This document shows, piece by piece, positions 36,536 to 49,299 of a stretch of DNA of 60,000 nt (position 1 is its first letter; every line of letters begins with the position of its first letter). This stretch comes from Cryptomeria japonica (lineage: Eukaryota > Streptophyta > Pinopsida > Cupressales > Cupressaceae), in the NCBI RefSeq assembly GCF_030272615.1, contig NC_081407.1, positions 380,083,179 to 380,143,178 on the forward strand, given 5' to 3'. Made by a program: the position numbers and the translations under genes. The notes under the pieces are model-generated. The model was not told the origin of the DNA. It saw nothing but the letters and a program-made list of their open reading frames with translations, and searched no databases.

Positions 36536-36790
36536 CAGGCGCGTCTGCGTTGGTGCCAAGCGCGTCTGTGCTCGCTAGGCACGTCTGTGTTTGTGCCAGG
36601 CGCGTCTATGTCTGGACCTGCGTCTGTGTCAATTGCGGCCGCGTCTATGCTGTTCAGGCACGTTTGTGCCAAGAAGGCACGTCTGTGTCTCCCAGGCGTG
36701 TCTGTGCAGAGCATAGGCACGTCTATGTCAATCGGGCGCGTCTGTGCAGTTTGTAAGCGCGTTTATGTCAGGTAAGCACATTTGCGTTTG
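36536..36790 (+). repeat. Degenerate GCGTCTGTG repeat in the PMD intron
   Basis: About 11 copies of a ~20-bp unit with core GCGTCTGTGT, often preceded by AGGC or AGGCAC. The same core, read in the transcript sense, occurs in the leader of element D. Confidence 0.75.
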
Positions 36791-36918
36791 AAAAAGTGTG
36801 AATTTTCATCTTCTAGGTCAAATCGACAGTTCTGTGATGAACATACGCTGTCGATTGGATAAGCTGCTGAGAGGATACACTCAAGCAGGTCCTCTAGGAA
36901 GACTAGGATAGATCAAGG

Positions 36919-37191
36919 CACTTTGTGATGAACAGTGAGTACCAAGATAGAGTACTTTGTGATAAACAGAGAGTACTAAAATATAAGCAACACTTTGTGA
37001 TGAACAGTGAGTGCAAATGTGAGTAACACTTTGTGATGAACAGTTAGTGTCCCACACGTAGTACTTTGTGATGAATAGGGAGTACCACTAGGATAAATAG
37101 CAACACTTTGTGATGAACAGTGAGTGTCACTAGGATAGATAGCCATATGCATTTGGACAAAAAGTAGCATTTTGTGATGAACAGTGAATGC
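36919..37191 (+). repeat. Seven-copy repeat CACTTTGTGATGAACAGTGA in the PMD intron
   Basis: Copies start at 36919, 36953, 36991, 37027, 37062, 37104 and 37168. The ~22-bp core is well kept while the spacers vary from 12 to 42 bp, so the core rather than the period appears constrained. Confidence 0.85.
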
Positions 37192-39118
37192 CACTATGAC
37201 TGACATGATTTGATTTTCTTGACTGCAGGAGTATTTGCCAATGCTGGAGTCACGGGAGAGATTCCCATCGACGTAGAGGTTGCGACCTGAGTTGTCATTC
37301 GAGGACAGAGCTGCCATCAAGGAGATGGGATTGAGACATGTGCTATATGTGCCTGAGTTTCAGGCAAACATAGGTTTACTGACTGCGCTGGCTGAGAGAT
37401 GGCACTCTGAGACGTGCACATTCCATTTGCCGATGGGTGAGATGACAGTCACCCTGGAGGATGTGTACAGGATATTGAGGATACCAATCGATGGGGAGCT
37501 GATCCCATATGATCGAGATGGAGACAGAGAGGCCTTGAGACGGGTGTTCCAGGACCCTGGATTGGAGATGAGTGCAGGACATGTGGCATGGGATACCATG
37601 ACAGCCACCGGGTTAGCATTGCCGGTAGTGATCGGAGGAGCTATCAGTGGGTTCCTATGTCCAGATAGGGCGACACGGGGGTTGGCTGTGAGCTGGGGAG
37701 GAGCATTGGAGACACTGGTGACGAAGCACACCAGATATGCCTGGGGACCATGTGTGCTGGCCCATTTGTATTATGAGCTACATCAGTTTGTTTATCATGG
37801 ATTAGTGGGATTGGGCTGTGGAGTGACACTACTGCAGGTATGGGCCTATGAGCATCTGTCGGTTACCCACCCGATACACTTCAGGGGCAGGGGGCATGGA
37901 TGCAGCTTTCTTCATTTGTATGACATGATCACATCGCAGCCGCGGATTGGCAGGTTAGAGCATTGGCGGCGGGTGATAGACGACATTGATGTGGTCATAT
38001 GGAGACCATATCTGGGCTGCGAGCAGTGGGAGGATGACGCAGTTGAGCTGCCTTACACCTTATGGAGTAGGTACTTGATTGGGTGGACACCCTATGTGAT
38101 AGAGAGATAGCTTGTGGACAGGGTTGGCCGACAGTTTGGGGGGATTCAGAGGATGCCCCGGGGCTCAGGCATGTATGCCCGTACGGTTAGAGATCAGGCA
38201 CAGTTTGGGCCATTGTTGTCATATGATCAGGCAGTGACACAGCTGGTAGAGATGATGCCCCTACCCTGGGACATGTGGCCTGAGATCAAGGATGTCGGCA
38301 TGGATGTCGAGTACACAGCTTACTGGGCAGAGCATCCGTTCCCACGATTGACAGATCTAGGAGAGACATTGGATGGAGATGGGGGCGGTGATGAGGATGA
38401 TGGTGGAGGTGATGGTGGCAGAGGCCGACGGAGGAGGAGGGGAGTAGTTGGAGAGAGGCGGGTTGCACCTCGGAGGGAGGGTGGCGAGGAGAGGCAGGCT
38501 CGGGTGGTGAGGGGTCACGGTGGATTGCCTTTACAGGTGCTAGCAGCACAGGGTCCCAGGTAGGTACAGATACAGGGACAAGGACAGAGACAGGTACTAG
38601 TATAGGCACCAATACAGGTATAGGTACAAGGGCAGGCAGCCGTATAGGGGGAGCCATAGGCAGAGGCAGAGGGGGCTGACCCAGTGGAGGATGAGCTGCT
38701 AGAGCTGAGGGAGATCTGCCAGGGCCAGGCAGATGAGATCCAAGAGTTGGAGAGGGAGAGGGATCGGCTCAAGACGAGGCTCAGAGATACTGAGTGAGAG
38801 CGGGATCAAGCTATCCAGCGCTATATAGAGGCTGAGACAGCACTGAGGGCAGGGAGACAGGCCGCGGAGGATACAAGGGCAGGGTATGCTTATGTCCTGC
38901 GGGCAGGGGAGGAGATTGCCTACTGGAGAGACCTCTACTATGGTGCAGTGCCAGTAGATCAGCGGGCGAGGAGCTTCCATAGACCGTCGCGTATAGCAAC
39001 AGCTACGGGAGGGAGCCGAAGGAGGCAGGCATCGAGTGGTGGGGTTATGGGTCCTCCACCACCACCAGATAGAGGGGACAAGCAGGATGATCCTGGGGCG
39101 GGTCCTTCAGGGGCTTAG

Positions 39119-40630
39119 ATTTCGTCGAGGCCAGGCGGCTCCGAGGGAGGGAGTTCATCATAGCCTTAGAGGGCTCCCTATGTATCAGTTTTGTACCATT
39201 TTTGTATTGTAGACACCTGCGGGTGCTTTTGTAGCCATATGATTTTGACATCATTGTATCATGACCCTTTTTGGATTATATATATGAGATGATTCATTTT
39301 TGCGACAGCTATATGCATGTGTACCTATGTGATGAGATGTTTCATGATGTATGTTTCTATGTGATGGATACAAATATGTATATGATGCAGTGCCATAGTT
39401 TTGTTCTTTTATGTTTTTAATATGTATGCATGATGCAAATGTGAATGTATAAAATGCAAATGAATATGATAATGCAAAATGTAAATTGTGCTAACAGGTG
39501 TTGTGTATAGGATGTGATGCAGTTGTGATATCTATATGTATGTATGGAATGCTAACATGTGATAATGCAGGTGCAACTACATGAAATGCAAATGTTTTTG
39601 GTGTGTCATTATACTCAGTCATGTGATAGCAGGCTACGCGGACTTGAGAAGGACGATGGAAGTTAATCAAGAAAGGGGGATGAAAGACAGAAGATATGAA
39701 AGTGAAAGAGCTTCTTGTGTGTTATCATCATTGAGCTTTATTATGGCAAAATAGGTTATGACAATTGAGGCATATGTTCGACCCAGAAAGTCATTGTACC
39801 TGTTTGCATGGAGATAAGACAGTCACAAACAAGGAATGCCCCAGTTCACACTAGACTCACAGTGTCCTCATATCCTTGGACAAGTCATAGCATTACTAAA
39901 AGACAATCCACAGACAACAAAGAAAAATAGGTGACGATACCCCATCCTTGCCTTTCTAGTCAAAAACATCCTGGAGATAGACTCTCTAGTCAGAGACATC
40001 CCGGGAAAGCTAAAAGACATGTCACCAAAAAGATAAAATCAAAAGAAAACCAAGACTCGACACCAACATCCACTGTAGTCCTCAAGTTTAGTGTCTCTTG
40101 TCACGTGTATAAGTCTTATTTGATTGCGGTCACAATGTTTACTTCCACAGAAAGGATAGATAGCACTGAACCATAATGTTGTCTGAGTTCGTTGAAATAT
40201 TTGATTTGATGAAGCCCATTGTTGCTACTATGTCTCATCTGAAACTGACTGAATCCATGAAACTGATACTTTATTGAAGAGAAGATGAAACTTTATTGCG
40301 GATCTGTGATGCAAATGTTGCTTTATTGCGGATTTTGCGCGGATAGACTGAAGGAAGCTGGAAGAAACTGTACTCCTTGAAACATGCGATGTTCTCAATT
40401 CCACACCCATCACTAGACGTAGGATTTGCCTTAGCCACAGATAGGATCTGATTTATTATGGATGGAAAGGGAATGAAAAGGGAGGTTTATTATGAATGGC
40501 TAACCAATCTTGGGTAGATCAATAACAAGCCATGATGGGAATGGGTAAGTTTATTATGAACGAATAGGTTGTGAGTGTGTGCAAAGTGAAAGGATGAAAG
40601 TGAATCCTGAAGGAGGGAGGAGCAATGTCT
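39119..40630. other. Element D region between PMD gene and 3' hairpin block
   Basis: Non-coding on both strands as far as I can see. A stretch at about 39300-39610 repeats ATGCAAATG and TATGTATG words and may be the 3' UTR of the PMD gene. The rest shows nothing recognisable. Confidence 0.55.
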
Positions 40631-40865
40631 CTACGCATGGCGCTGGTGACCCAGTTTTCACCATGGTACTTGCCCAAGGCGCCACCAAAGTGGTTTTCAC
40701 CGTTGGACGACATTATTTCTCTTTACTTTTTTCAATTTTTCAATGTTTTTTTGTGTCACAAGGCACCTGTTTGCCAAGTTTTCACCAAGTAACAATTTTT
40801 TATGTTTTATAATTTTATTTTTTTTGTATTTTTGAATTTTTTTTTATTTTTTTGTATTTTCGAAT
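40631..40865 (-). other. Element D A-rich tract and triple-hairpin block
   Basis: On the minus strand an A-rich tract after integrase is followed by three short hairpins, each after TGAAAA: 40778-40766 (CTTGGCAAACAGG), 40693-40682 (CCACTTTGGTGG) and 40654-40643 (CTGGGTCACCAG). The flanking TTGGGCAAGTACC is shared with the element C block at 29902-29982. Confidence 0.65.
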
Positions 40866-40882
40866 TAGGATACTCTGAAGAG

Positions 40883-42243
40883 CTATGTGTAGAACCTGCG
40901 AAGGTGCATGCTGTTGATAGGATCCTCCAAAGGTTCACCTTTTGTAGTTGAGAGCTGATATGCACCAGATCCATATGCTGCTGTAACAATGTAGGGACCA
41001 ACCCAGTTTGGTTCGAACTTGCCCTTTTCTCTGAGAACTAAATCCCCTACCTCAAATGTGCGAGGCTTGACCTTGTGATTGTAGTTGCGACTCATTCATT
41101 GTTGATAAGCCTTGAGATGATTAAAAGCAGTTTGTCTTCGTTCATCCAGTAGTTCTAGTTCTTGTAAGCGAGAGACCCTATAGTCTTCATCACTGATGAT
41201 GTTCTACAAAGAAACTCGTAAAGAAGGTAGCTCGACCTCAATAGGCAAGATAGCTTCAGCGCCGTAAACAAGTGAATAGGGTGTAGCTCCTGTAGGTGTG
41301 CGGACACTTGTGCAGTAGGCCCAAAGTGCAGGATTAAGTTGGATATGCCAATTACGACCAACATCGTCGACTGTCTTCTTTAGGATTTTAAGGATTGTTT
41401 TATTAGATGCCTCAGCTTGGCCATTACCTTGGGGGTAATATGGTGTGGAGAAATGATGAGAGATATGGAAGCGGTCACAGAGTTCACGAACATCCTAATT
41501 TTTGAAGGGACGCCCGTTATTAGTGATAATGGAAACAAGAATACCGTATCGGCAAATGATATAGTTAAGGATGAATGTAGCAATCTGTTTTCCCATAACT
41601 TGTGTGAGAGGCACGGCTTCAATCCATTTTGTAAAATACTCTGTGGCAGTGATAATGAATTTATGACCATTGGAAGAAGGAGGGTGAATCTTGCCTATGA
41701 GATCGAGTCCCCACTGACAAAAGGGCCAAGGAGACGCAAGTGGTTGAAGTTCTTGTGCTGGTGCATGTATGAGGTCTCCATGAATTTGGCATTGCTTACA
41801 TTTCTTGACAAACTGATATGAGTCTTTCTCCATATTGGGCTCGTAATATCCAGTCCTGATGAGTTTCTTGGCCAAGGTAGGACCACTAGCATGCAGACCA
41901 CATATTCCTTCATGCACTTCCCGTAACGCAATTTGAGCTTCGTCGCTTTTAAACATCTAAGAAGAGTGCCATCTAGACCTCGCCGATATAGGATATCAGC
42001 TAAAATGACATATCGAGAGGATTGGCGAATGAAAGTACGACGTTGGTTATTTGATAGATCAGGAGGTAGAGTATTGTCACGTAGGTATGTGAAAATGGAA
42101 CCATATAACTGGGACTCGGGACCAACAACACATATCGTCTCAGTAGGCATGATCTCATATGAAGGGACCAAAAGGTTATCTACCAAGAACTCATAGCGGG
42201 TCTCGTTTAGAGGTAGATCGATCAGTGAAGCAATAGTAGCCAT
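40883..42243 (-). pseudogene. Element D integrase region
   Basis: Integrase inserts the element DNA into the genome. Read leftwards from 42243: a linker, then the HHCC zinc module (VHEGICGLH ... CKQCQ, about 41910-41770). The catalytic core has Asp in GLDLIGKI (about 41690) and Glu in GNGQAEASNKTI (about 41410). The C-terminal domain VGDLVLREKGKFEPNWVGPY is near 41030, and the frame ends at 40883 in HLRRFYT; no chromodomain follows. The second catalytic Asp is replaced by Asn (codon 41519-41521, TNNG where TDNG is usual). There is a one-base frameshift near 41950 and stops near 41495 and 41096. The enzyme from this copy would be dead. Confidence 0.88.
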
Positions 42244-43920
42244 GGCATCTGTGGCACGATTCTGCTCTCTTGGTATCTACTCAAAGTCTATCTTTGTGAA
42301 CTGTTGTTTCAGATCATCCACCATTTGTTTATAAGGCGTTAAATTTTCATCTTTTGTTTGGTAATCATCAGTTGCTTGATGGATGACAAGTTGGGCGTCC
42401 CCAAAAACATGAAGCTCTTGGATCTTCCATTGAACTGCAATTCGTAATCCTGTTGTTAATGCCTCTAATTCCGCTATATTGTTAGTGCAAGGAAATGATA
42501 AGCGGTATGATTTTGGTATAGAATCTCCTTGAGGAGTTATAAAAAGGATGCCGGCTCCTGCCCCATGCTGTGTGTATGAGCCGTCGAAGTACAGTTGCCA
42601 TGGCTTTGCATGTGACATTGTCAAAATGGATTCATCTGGAAATCCTGAACTTAGAGGAACATCATCTATCATGGGAGCATCTGCTAATTGAACTGCGATG
42701 GCTTGTCCTTTTATTGCTTTTTTGTCCACATACTCGATGTCGAATTCACTCAGGATCATTACCCATTTGGCTAGTCGCCCAGTAAGTGTTGCTTTATTAA
42801 GAAGGTATTTCAGTGGGTCTATCCTTGCAACTAACTTAGTCTTATGAGTGAGCATGTAATGTCGTAATTTCTGCGAAGCAAAGACCACGGCGAGACATGC
42901 ACGCTCAATTGGTGTGTAGTTTAGCTCGTATCCTACCAGTGTGTGACTGATATAGTATACTGCTTTTTCCTTGCCCTCAGTGATTTGTTGTGCTAAGAGT
43001 GCCCCCAGTGCTGTTGGAGTAGCTGATATGTATAGTAACAGAGGCTGATCTGGAACTGGTGGCATCAGAATTAGCGGATTTAGAAGATAATCTTTGAGCG
43101 TCTGGAAAGCCTGTTGACAGTTATCATCCCATTTGAATTTGATGTTTTTATGTAGCAGGTGCTGAAAAGGATTACACTTATCTGCCAGTTGTGCTATGAA
43201 TCTTTGGATGGACTGGAGTCTGCCTTGTAAGGATCGAAGTTGACTAATATTTCTTGGTGGTTGCATTTCCAAGATGGCCTTGACTTTTGCTGGATCAGCT
43301 TCAATTCCTCTTTTGGATACAATGAATCCTAGGAGCTTCCCAGAGGTTACTCCAAAGACACATTTCTTGGGGTTTAATCTTACTTTGTATTTTTCCAACC
43401 GATCAAAGATGACTAAAAGTATGTCCAAATGTGTATTCCTGTCTATGGATTTGCCCAAGAGGTCATCAACATAATCTTCCACGGTTACATGCATGAGATC
43501 ATGAAAGATAGTAGTCATGGCTCTTTGATATGTCGCACCTGCATTCTTTAGCCCGAAGGGCAAAACATTCTAGCAGAAAGTTCCCCACGGACAAGTAAAT
43601 GATGTTTTGTGTTGATCCTCAGGCGCGATCCTTATTTGATTATAAGCAGAAAATCCATCCATCAATGATAACATTTCATGACCTGCTATGAGATCAACGA
43701 TCAAGTCAATATTTGGCAATGGGAAGTCATCTTTTGGACAAGCTTTGTTGATGTCTCTGAAATCTGTACATATTCTGATGCTGCGATCTGGTTTACTAAC
43801 AGGTACCAAGTTGGAGATCCATTCGAGATAATCGATTGGGCGTATGAATCTGACATCCAATAACTTCTCAAGTTCTGCTTTGACTAGTAATGCCACTTGT
43901 GGATGCATTTTTCGTAATTT
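42244..43920 (-). pseudogene. Element D reverse transcriptase and dual RNase H
   Basis: This part copies RNA into DNA and removes the RNA strand. The frame enters from the protease ORF through a stop at 43921-43923. Reverse transcriptase motifs: ELEKLLDVRFIRPI, RICTDFRDINKACPKDDFPLP, LMDGFSAYNQI, then YVDD (about 43461-43475). A Gypsy RNase H/connection region (about 43040-42700) follows. A second RNase H-like domain begins QLYFDGS near 42590 with NIAELEAL and GDAQLVI. This dual arrangement is typical of Tat-lineage Gypsy elements. Stops interrupt the frame at 43921, about 43564-43569 and 42277. Confidence 0.9.
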
Positions 43921-46079
43921 CTATTTTACTGGTTTTGCCCCCGGTTTAACTGTCAAATGATGCATTACCAAATCCGGATCTAATCCAGGCATATCTGCGT
44001 ATGACCAAGCAAAGTTGATTTGTCGCTCTTTGAAGAAACTTATGAATTTTGACCTTTCGGACTCCGTCAATGATTGAGCTAAGAATATGTTGTGTGGAAC
44101 CTCTTCTGTACCAATGTTTGTTTTGATAGTCTCCTCTACCAACATGGATGACTTTTCCTCATATGATGCTGGGAGAATGTCGAGCCTTCCATCTTCGGGT
44201 GCCTCAGAGAGGTTTTCGCCCTCAGATACGTCCTTTCTTTTTACTTTTTTGGGGTCAGACAATGCCACAGTGTGGTTTTCACCATAAGACCCTTGATTTG
44301 TTCTTATTTTCACATTTTTGTGACTAGAAGGTCCGACACCCTCACCAAAATATGCCACGCTATTGAGTTCTATGTTGTATCCCGCTTTATGGTCTCCAGG
44401 GGGAAGATCATCTCTTATGCCCAGATAGTCAATAAAAGCTTCATTGTTTTGGAATGTATCAAACTGTGCAGGTCCTTCATCATCCCAATCAATGAGTTGG
44501 TGGTGGACAAGGGGAAGCCCGTTAATGTCTTCGAGGTTAGGGGAGCTAAGAGTGAAGATGTGGTTATATTTGGGTATGTCAAGGTAATTATCGAGGTCAT
44601 CGATGGCACTCTCCTCATCAATCTCGATCATGAGTGAATCCAAATTATCATTACTAGTAGCGTACTCTAGGATAGGTGTTCTCATTTTATGTGATTTCAA
44701 CCTAGAACCTTGAGACAAGGACTGTGTGGAATCCTCATGGGTTGTTTCTTGACCAACTCTGAACTTGTTATAAAATTCCTCTTCTTCTGTGGGTTCATCT
44801 AGCTCTCTGAATATCTCGTTGAGCTCGTAGTCACTGGTAGACTTATCTGAACCCCATTCCCATTCGTTAGAATCTGTGGAATAGCGATCCTCTTGTTGCA
44901 TTTTGGCAGCTTTGATTTGTAAGGCTTCTTTTGTCCTTTGGGTGTGGACCTTGGAAGTTAAGAAACCAAGTCCTTTCGAGCGTTCCTTTTTGAAGGTCAA
45001 TTCGGGTTGTAAAGGTTCCATGATGCCTTCCTTTCGTAACCCCAGAGGGCTTTTTCCATCATACCCAAATTTTTGTAGAATTTTAAAGCCTTTACCATAT
45101 TTCTCACATGGTAGATTGATGTGGTCTTGTGTTTCCTCTTCATTTTCCCTGAAAAGCATTTTGTATAAATCTTCCTCTTCTAGTTCACCCCATCTTTGAA
45201 AGGTAGTAGGGTCCCATTTGAGCATCATAACGGAGATTTGTTTGTTAGGATGTGGTCTTCCATATTCTTTTGTGGAACTCATGACTTGTCGTAAGTACAT
45301 GGTCTGATTGAAAGTATATTCCCCCATGCCTTTGTCCTGAAACTTGCCTTTAAGCTCACCTTGTTTTGATGTCGAAGGTTTTAATGACTCAGGATCAATG
45401 TACGCTGACGAAGGAACAGCCTCACGATTACTGGGAATGATGGTCTCGGTCTTTGACTTCAGGTTATTGTAGTATATGAATGGATTAGGATCAACGTTAA
45501 CTGTTACTTCCACTCCATTATGAGGAAACTTAATGCATTGGTGATATGTGGATGGGACTGCCCTCATTTCATGAATCCAAGGACGTCCTAGCAATATGTT
45601 ATAAGTGAGATTTAAATCCAGGACTTGACAAACCACATCCTTTGTAACTGGCCCAACTCTGAGAGGTAAGGTGACTGTGCCCTTGGATGAACGCTCTTCA
45701 TCATCATATGCCTTAATGGTGATTTGATTTGTAGAATTCACAGCTTTATTAGAATATCCCAATTGTGTAATAATGCTTAATGTGCAAATGTTTAGACTTG
45801 CTCCTCCATCTATCAGGACTCTTTTTATTCGATGTTTGTGTATGAAGGCTTCAATATGTAATGGTGCATTATGTGGCTGACTTACGGAGGTGTCATCGAC
45901 TTCTGTGAATGTAAGGGAATGTGGAATGGAAAGGTATCCCACCATGGCTTGAAACTGGTCCACGTTCAGATCAGTAGGAACAGCAGTATCTCTCAAGATT
46001 TTGTCAAGAATGGCTTTATGTGCGGGAGATATGCGTAATAACTCAAGGATGGAGATGAGCGCGAGTGTCTTCCCTAACT
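43921..46079 (-). pseudogene. Element D protease, G-patch and N-terminal RT part
   Basis: Aspartic protease that cleaves the polyprotein. The frame is open without a stop from about 46079. The retropepsin has VLIDGGASLNIC (about 45820-45785) with active-site Asp, and NILLGRPWIHEMRAVPSTYH near 45580. A G-patch (FGYDGKSPLGLRKEG ... GLGF) lies near 45080-44960. A long acidic linker (44900-44300) is followed by the first reverse transcriptase residues (ERSKFISFFKE, FAWSYADMPG). The frame stops at 43921 inside the usual PVKQK motif, which fits a C-to-T change. ATG-like starts inside are probably not used, as this part normally follows gag in one polyprotein. Confidence 0.9.
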
Positions 46080-46082
46080 GTT

Positions 46083-48318
46083 CTACAAAGTGAATTTACT
46101 TCGGCGGGTTGTAACATGACATTCAGAGGTAGGCTCTGAAGAAGATCCAACACCTTTTAAGACAATCTTGGGTCTCTTAGTAGAATTCTCAGACACTTTG
46201 TCCTTGATGATAATAGTAGAGACATAATTGTCCATCGAGATGTGATTGATGGTTGAATCATAGTTATAGGATGCTCTGGTATAGTTGGTTTGATCCTCTC
46301 TGGCTTTAGCTTTTCCTTTGTCATGTTTTGGGAATGGTTCCTTAAACATCTCATGTTCTTGATTAGACGAATGTCCCTCAATTTCAATGTCACCTCTATC
46401 AATGAGATCCTGTATGATGTTCTTCAGTCGATGACAATTTCTTGTCTTATGACCCTTGCTCTTATGAAATTCACAATATTCATCATCATTCCACCAATTT
46501 GGTTTGACCTTTGGTTCATATGGAGGAAAATCTGGAATAGTGATTACCTTGTTTGCCACTAGCTTCTTGAAGACTGACTCAAGTGGTTCTCCCAATGGGG
46601 TGTACTTCCTTTGTGATCTGGAAGTTGTTTGAGTATTCACTTGATTGTTTGTAGAACTTGATCCTGAAAAGATGACTTTGGGTCGCACTGTGTTGGCATC
46701 GACAACACCATCATTGACTGTGTTCTTGTTTTTATTCCAGAATCTTGGCTTGTCTTTTCCTTTAAAGTCATCTTTGTTTTCCTTGAATATCTTAATGACT
46801 CCTTGTTCAAGTAGGACCTTTTCTGTCGCTAAGCCTTTTTCAATAACGTCCTTGAAGGTGGACAAACAAGCTTTCTTAGGTCATAGTCAATGTCTTTGTT
46901 AACATTTTGTGTGAACATCTCTACCATTTGTTTTTGTGGAATTTCACAAGAGCATCTGCTTGCTAAATTCCTCCATCTTTGTAAAAATGATGAAAAAGAC
47001 TCTCCCTCTTTTTGCTTGGTGTTACACAAAGTAGTGACTGATATGTTTGTCTCTATGTTGTAGGAGAAATGTTGGATAAATGCCTCTGCTAAGTCACCCC
47101 ATGACTTAATTCCAGGTGGAAGTTGGGAGAACCATTCCATAGCTTGATCGCCTAATCTTTGTGGGAATAATCTCATCAAATATGTCTCTTCTGCTACTAC
47201 CTCAATGCAAGCTGTGAAAAATTGTCTTCTGTGTGCCTTAGGATCCCCCTTTCTCTATACTTATCAAATTTAGGCGTCACAAAATGTGTAGGAAAAGGAG
47301 GCATTGGAATGCTCTTGTCAAATGGATAAGGACATATGTCTCTCATTGTGTATGTTGGCTTCGGTGTATTTATGTCCTCCATTTTCTTTTGTAATTCCCT
47401 GATTTGTTGCTCCAAATTGCTCTTAGGTGGAGATCAACTTCTTGGACCATACCCCATGCTTGAGGCACCAATTGGAGGAGGAGCATGTTGCATATATGGA
47501 TGATATTGATCATACACATGTTCATATGGAGGAGGTCTATAGTAATGTTGTGTATATGGACCACTTGGTATAGATTCATGTTGAGGAACACCATATCTAT
47601 TTTGTGCATGTATACCATACTCTACAGGTATGTTATGTTCTAATGTGTTGCTCCCAAATTTGACATGAGGTTTCCTTGTGTCCAAATTTTGAGCATGCCT
47701 TTGAATATCCAATTGCTTTGGTGGTTGATCCTTAGCATTAGTATGTGATTGAGCATATTTTTCTCCATAAAATTTCCATAATTGTCTACGAAGGTGAGTA
47801 TCATATGTTTGACCATGTATATGTGGGACCTCTGGTTTTTGAAGCAAAGCTGATGGTGATTCAGGTACCATATGTGGTCCTCTGTTTCCTCCACTATTAG
47901 GTCTTCTTTGGTCCATGTTGGAGTGAGTTTGTTGCAAAGGTCTATGTTCCATTATTTGAGACATGTCAAAATCATGAGGTATCTTGGCTCCACTTTGTGC
48001 CATCATTTGTAAGAAGTATTGTCTATCCCTTCTCATTATTTCCTCAATCAATCGATTGAAATGGGGATTCATAATGGATTCTTCCACATCTGCTAAATGT
48101 ACTGAAAAGTTGTCCACATTGTCATTGTGTGTAGCATTGTTGTTTATAGTGTCCATGTTCTCAACATTTGGAATGTTTCTATAAGCATCCATGTCAGGTA
48201 ATGTAGTATGATCAGAATTGAAAAAGATATCATTGTCATACTCATAAGAACTCATGTTTGCGGACTCTTGAGCCTCTTTAGTTTCTCTCCTAGATTTTTG
48301 AAGACGGGTTTCAACCAT
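46083..48318 (-). pseudogene. Element D gag
   Basis: Capsid protein of the element. ATG 48318 opens a ~294-codon Asn/His/Pro/Tyr-rich N-terminal part ending in a stop at 47434. The same frame continues to 47197 with a coiled coil and PFPTHF. A frameshift leads into the core gag domain (47179-46829: MRLFPQRLGDQAMEWFSQLP, FIQHFSYN, FLQRWRNLASR). A second frameshift leads to the C-terminal part (46865-46083) with the CX2HX4HX4C knuckle YCEFHKSKGHKTRNCHRLK near 46470. A third frame change near 46085 leads into protease. The family call is firm; breaks show decay. Confidence 0.88.
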
Positions 48319-49299
48319 GAACTAGGTATTGACCAAGATGTGAGAGACTAGATGAAAAATGGAAAGAGTATGGAAGACTAAGAGTTGGATGGAATGTAAA
48401 TGAATCTGAAGTGTACTTGCAATGTCCAAAGTGTAAGACCAAGTATGTATGTAGTAGAGTAGGTGTGACTTCCAAAGACAGGATAGTTTCTCTTGATGAG
48501 GTAAGTTGACCTTGACTCTAAGTAAGACCAAATGAGACCCAAAGGTAAGAAACCTTGATGAGGGACCACTTAGCAAAGTGTTGTTGTATGTAGTGTGTTG
48601 ACAAAGTATGATGAGGACAAGCAAGTGACCTTTTGACTCAAGTCTAGACAAATGTGACCGTAAAGTGAGATGTAAAGCAATGATGGACTTTGTGAGACCC
48701 AAGGACAGGTTGAATGCTAAATGAAACCCTGGAGAAATGACCTAGAAAGCTCAAGAATTCTGAAACTGATTGTGTTTGTTTGTTGGACTGTAACAGTTTT
48801 TTCAATTCTAGACACAGACGCGCCTGTATACTTCACAGACGTGGTTTCCCGACACAAATGCTGCTCTATTTAACATAGATGCGCTTCTGAGAATTTTTTT
48901 CAAAGTGTAATGTTAATTTTTGTGGACACATACGCGTTTCTGCCCTTCACAGACGTGACTAAACAACACAGACGCTATTATGCCCGACATAGACGCATTT
49001 CTACAAATTTTGTGCAATTTTTCCAATCTGTAAAGTTGTTTTGTTGTGACCCAATCTGACTGTTTGACTGTTTTTCGTGACAAGAGGACATAGTGTTGAT
49101 GAGGACTCAATGTTTGCAAGTGTCTAGACTCAAAATGACTCCAAGAAAAGTGTGTTGTTTGATGTAAAAATGTTTTGCATACACTTGAAGACACAAAAGA
49201 CACAATGTTTTGCTGTTTGGTCTTGAATGTTTTGAATGTTTAACATAAGTCAAGCACAATTCTTATAGCTGGCCAAAACAATAGTTGTTGATCCCACAT

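Larger units (their letters stand above)
36356..39118 (+). pseudogene. Antisense plant mobile domain (PMD) gene carried by element D
   Basis: PMD proteins (MAIN/MAIL family in plants) are linked to silencing and genome stability, and their domain is also carried by transposons. Exon 1 (36356-36421, ATG, GTAAGT donor) joins in phase 0 to exon 2 (37229-39118, CAG acceptor); the intron is 807 nt. Exon 2 carries the PMD from about 37280: RHVLYVPEF, LTALAERWHSETCTFHLP, GEMTVTLEDVYRILRIPIDG, LAHLYYELH and WRPYLG words fit the family. A Gly/Asp/Arg-rich linker (38370-38560), a coiled coil (38690-38900) and a Pro-rich tail follow. About nine in-frame stops, nearly all TAG (36395, 37274, 38108, 38561 and later), are scattered through it, and no frameshift was found. 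It is GC-richer than the rest of D, which suggests separate origin by capture. Its placement antisense to D is unambiguous. Confidence 0.82.

Noticed and set aside
36502-36775. Open frames across the GCGTCTGTG repeats on both strands
   Set aside because: They result from the repeat period and composition inside an intron; translations are repetitive and unlike any family.
37360-39254. Minus-strand frames opposite the PMD gene
   Set aside because: The plus strand carries the PMD words and a phase-consistent intron; the minus frames are Pro/Ser-rich shadows of GC-rich coding sequence.
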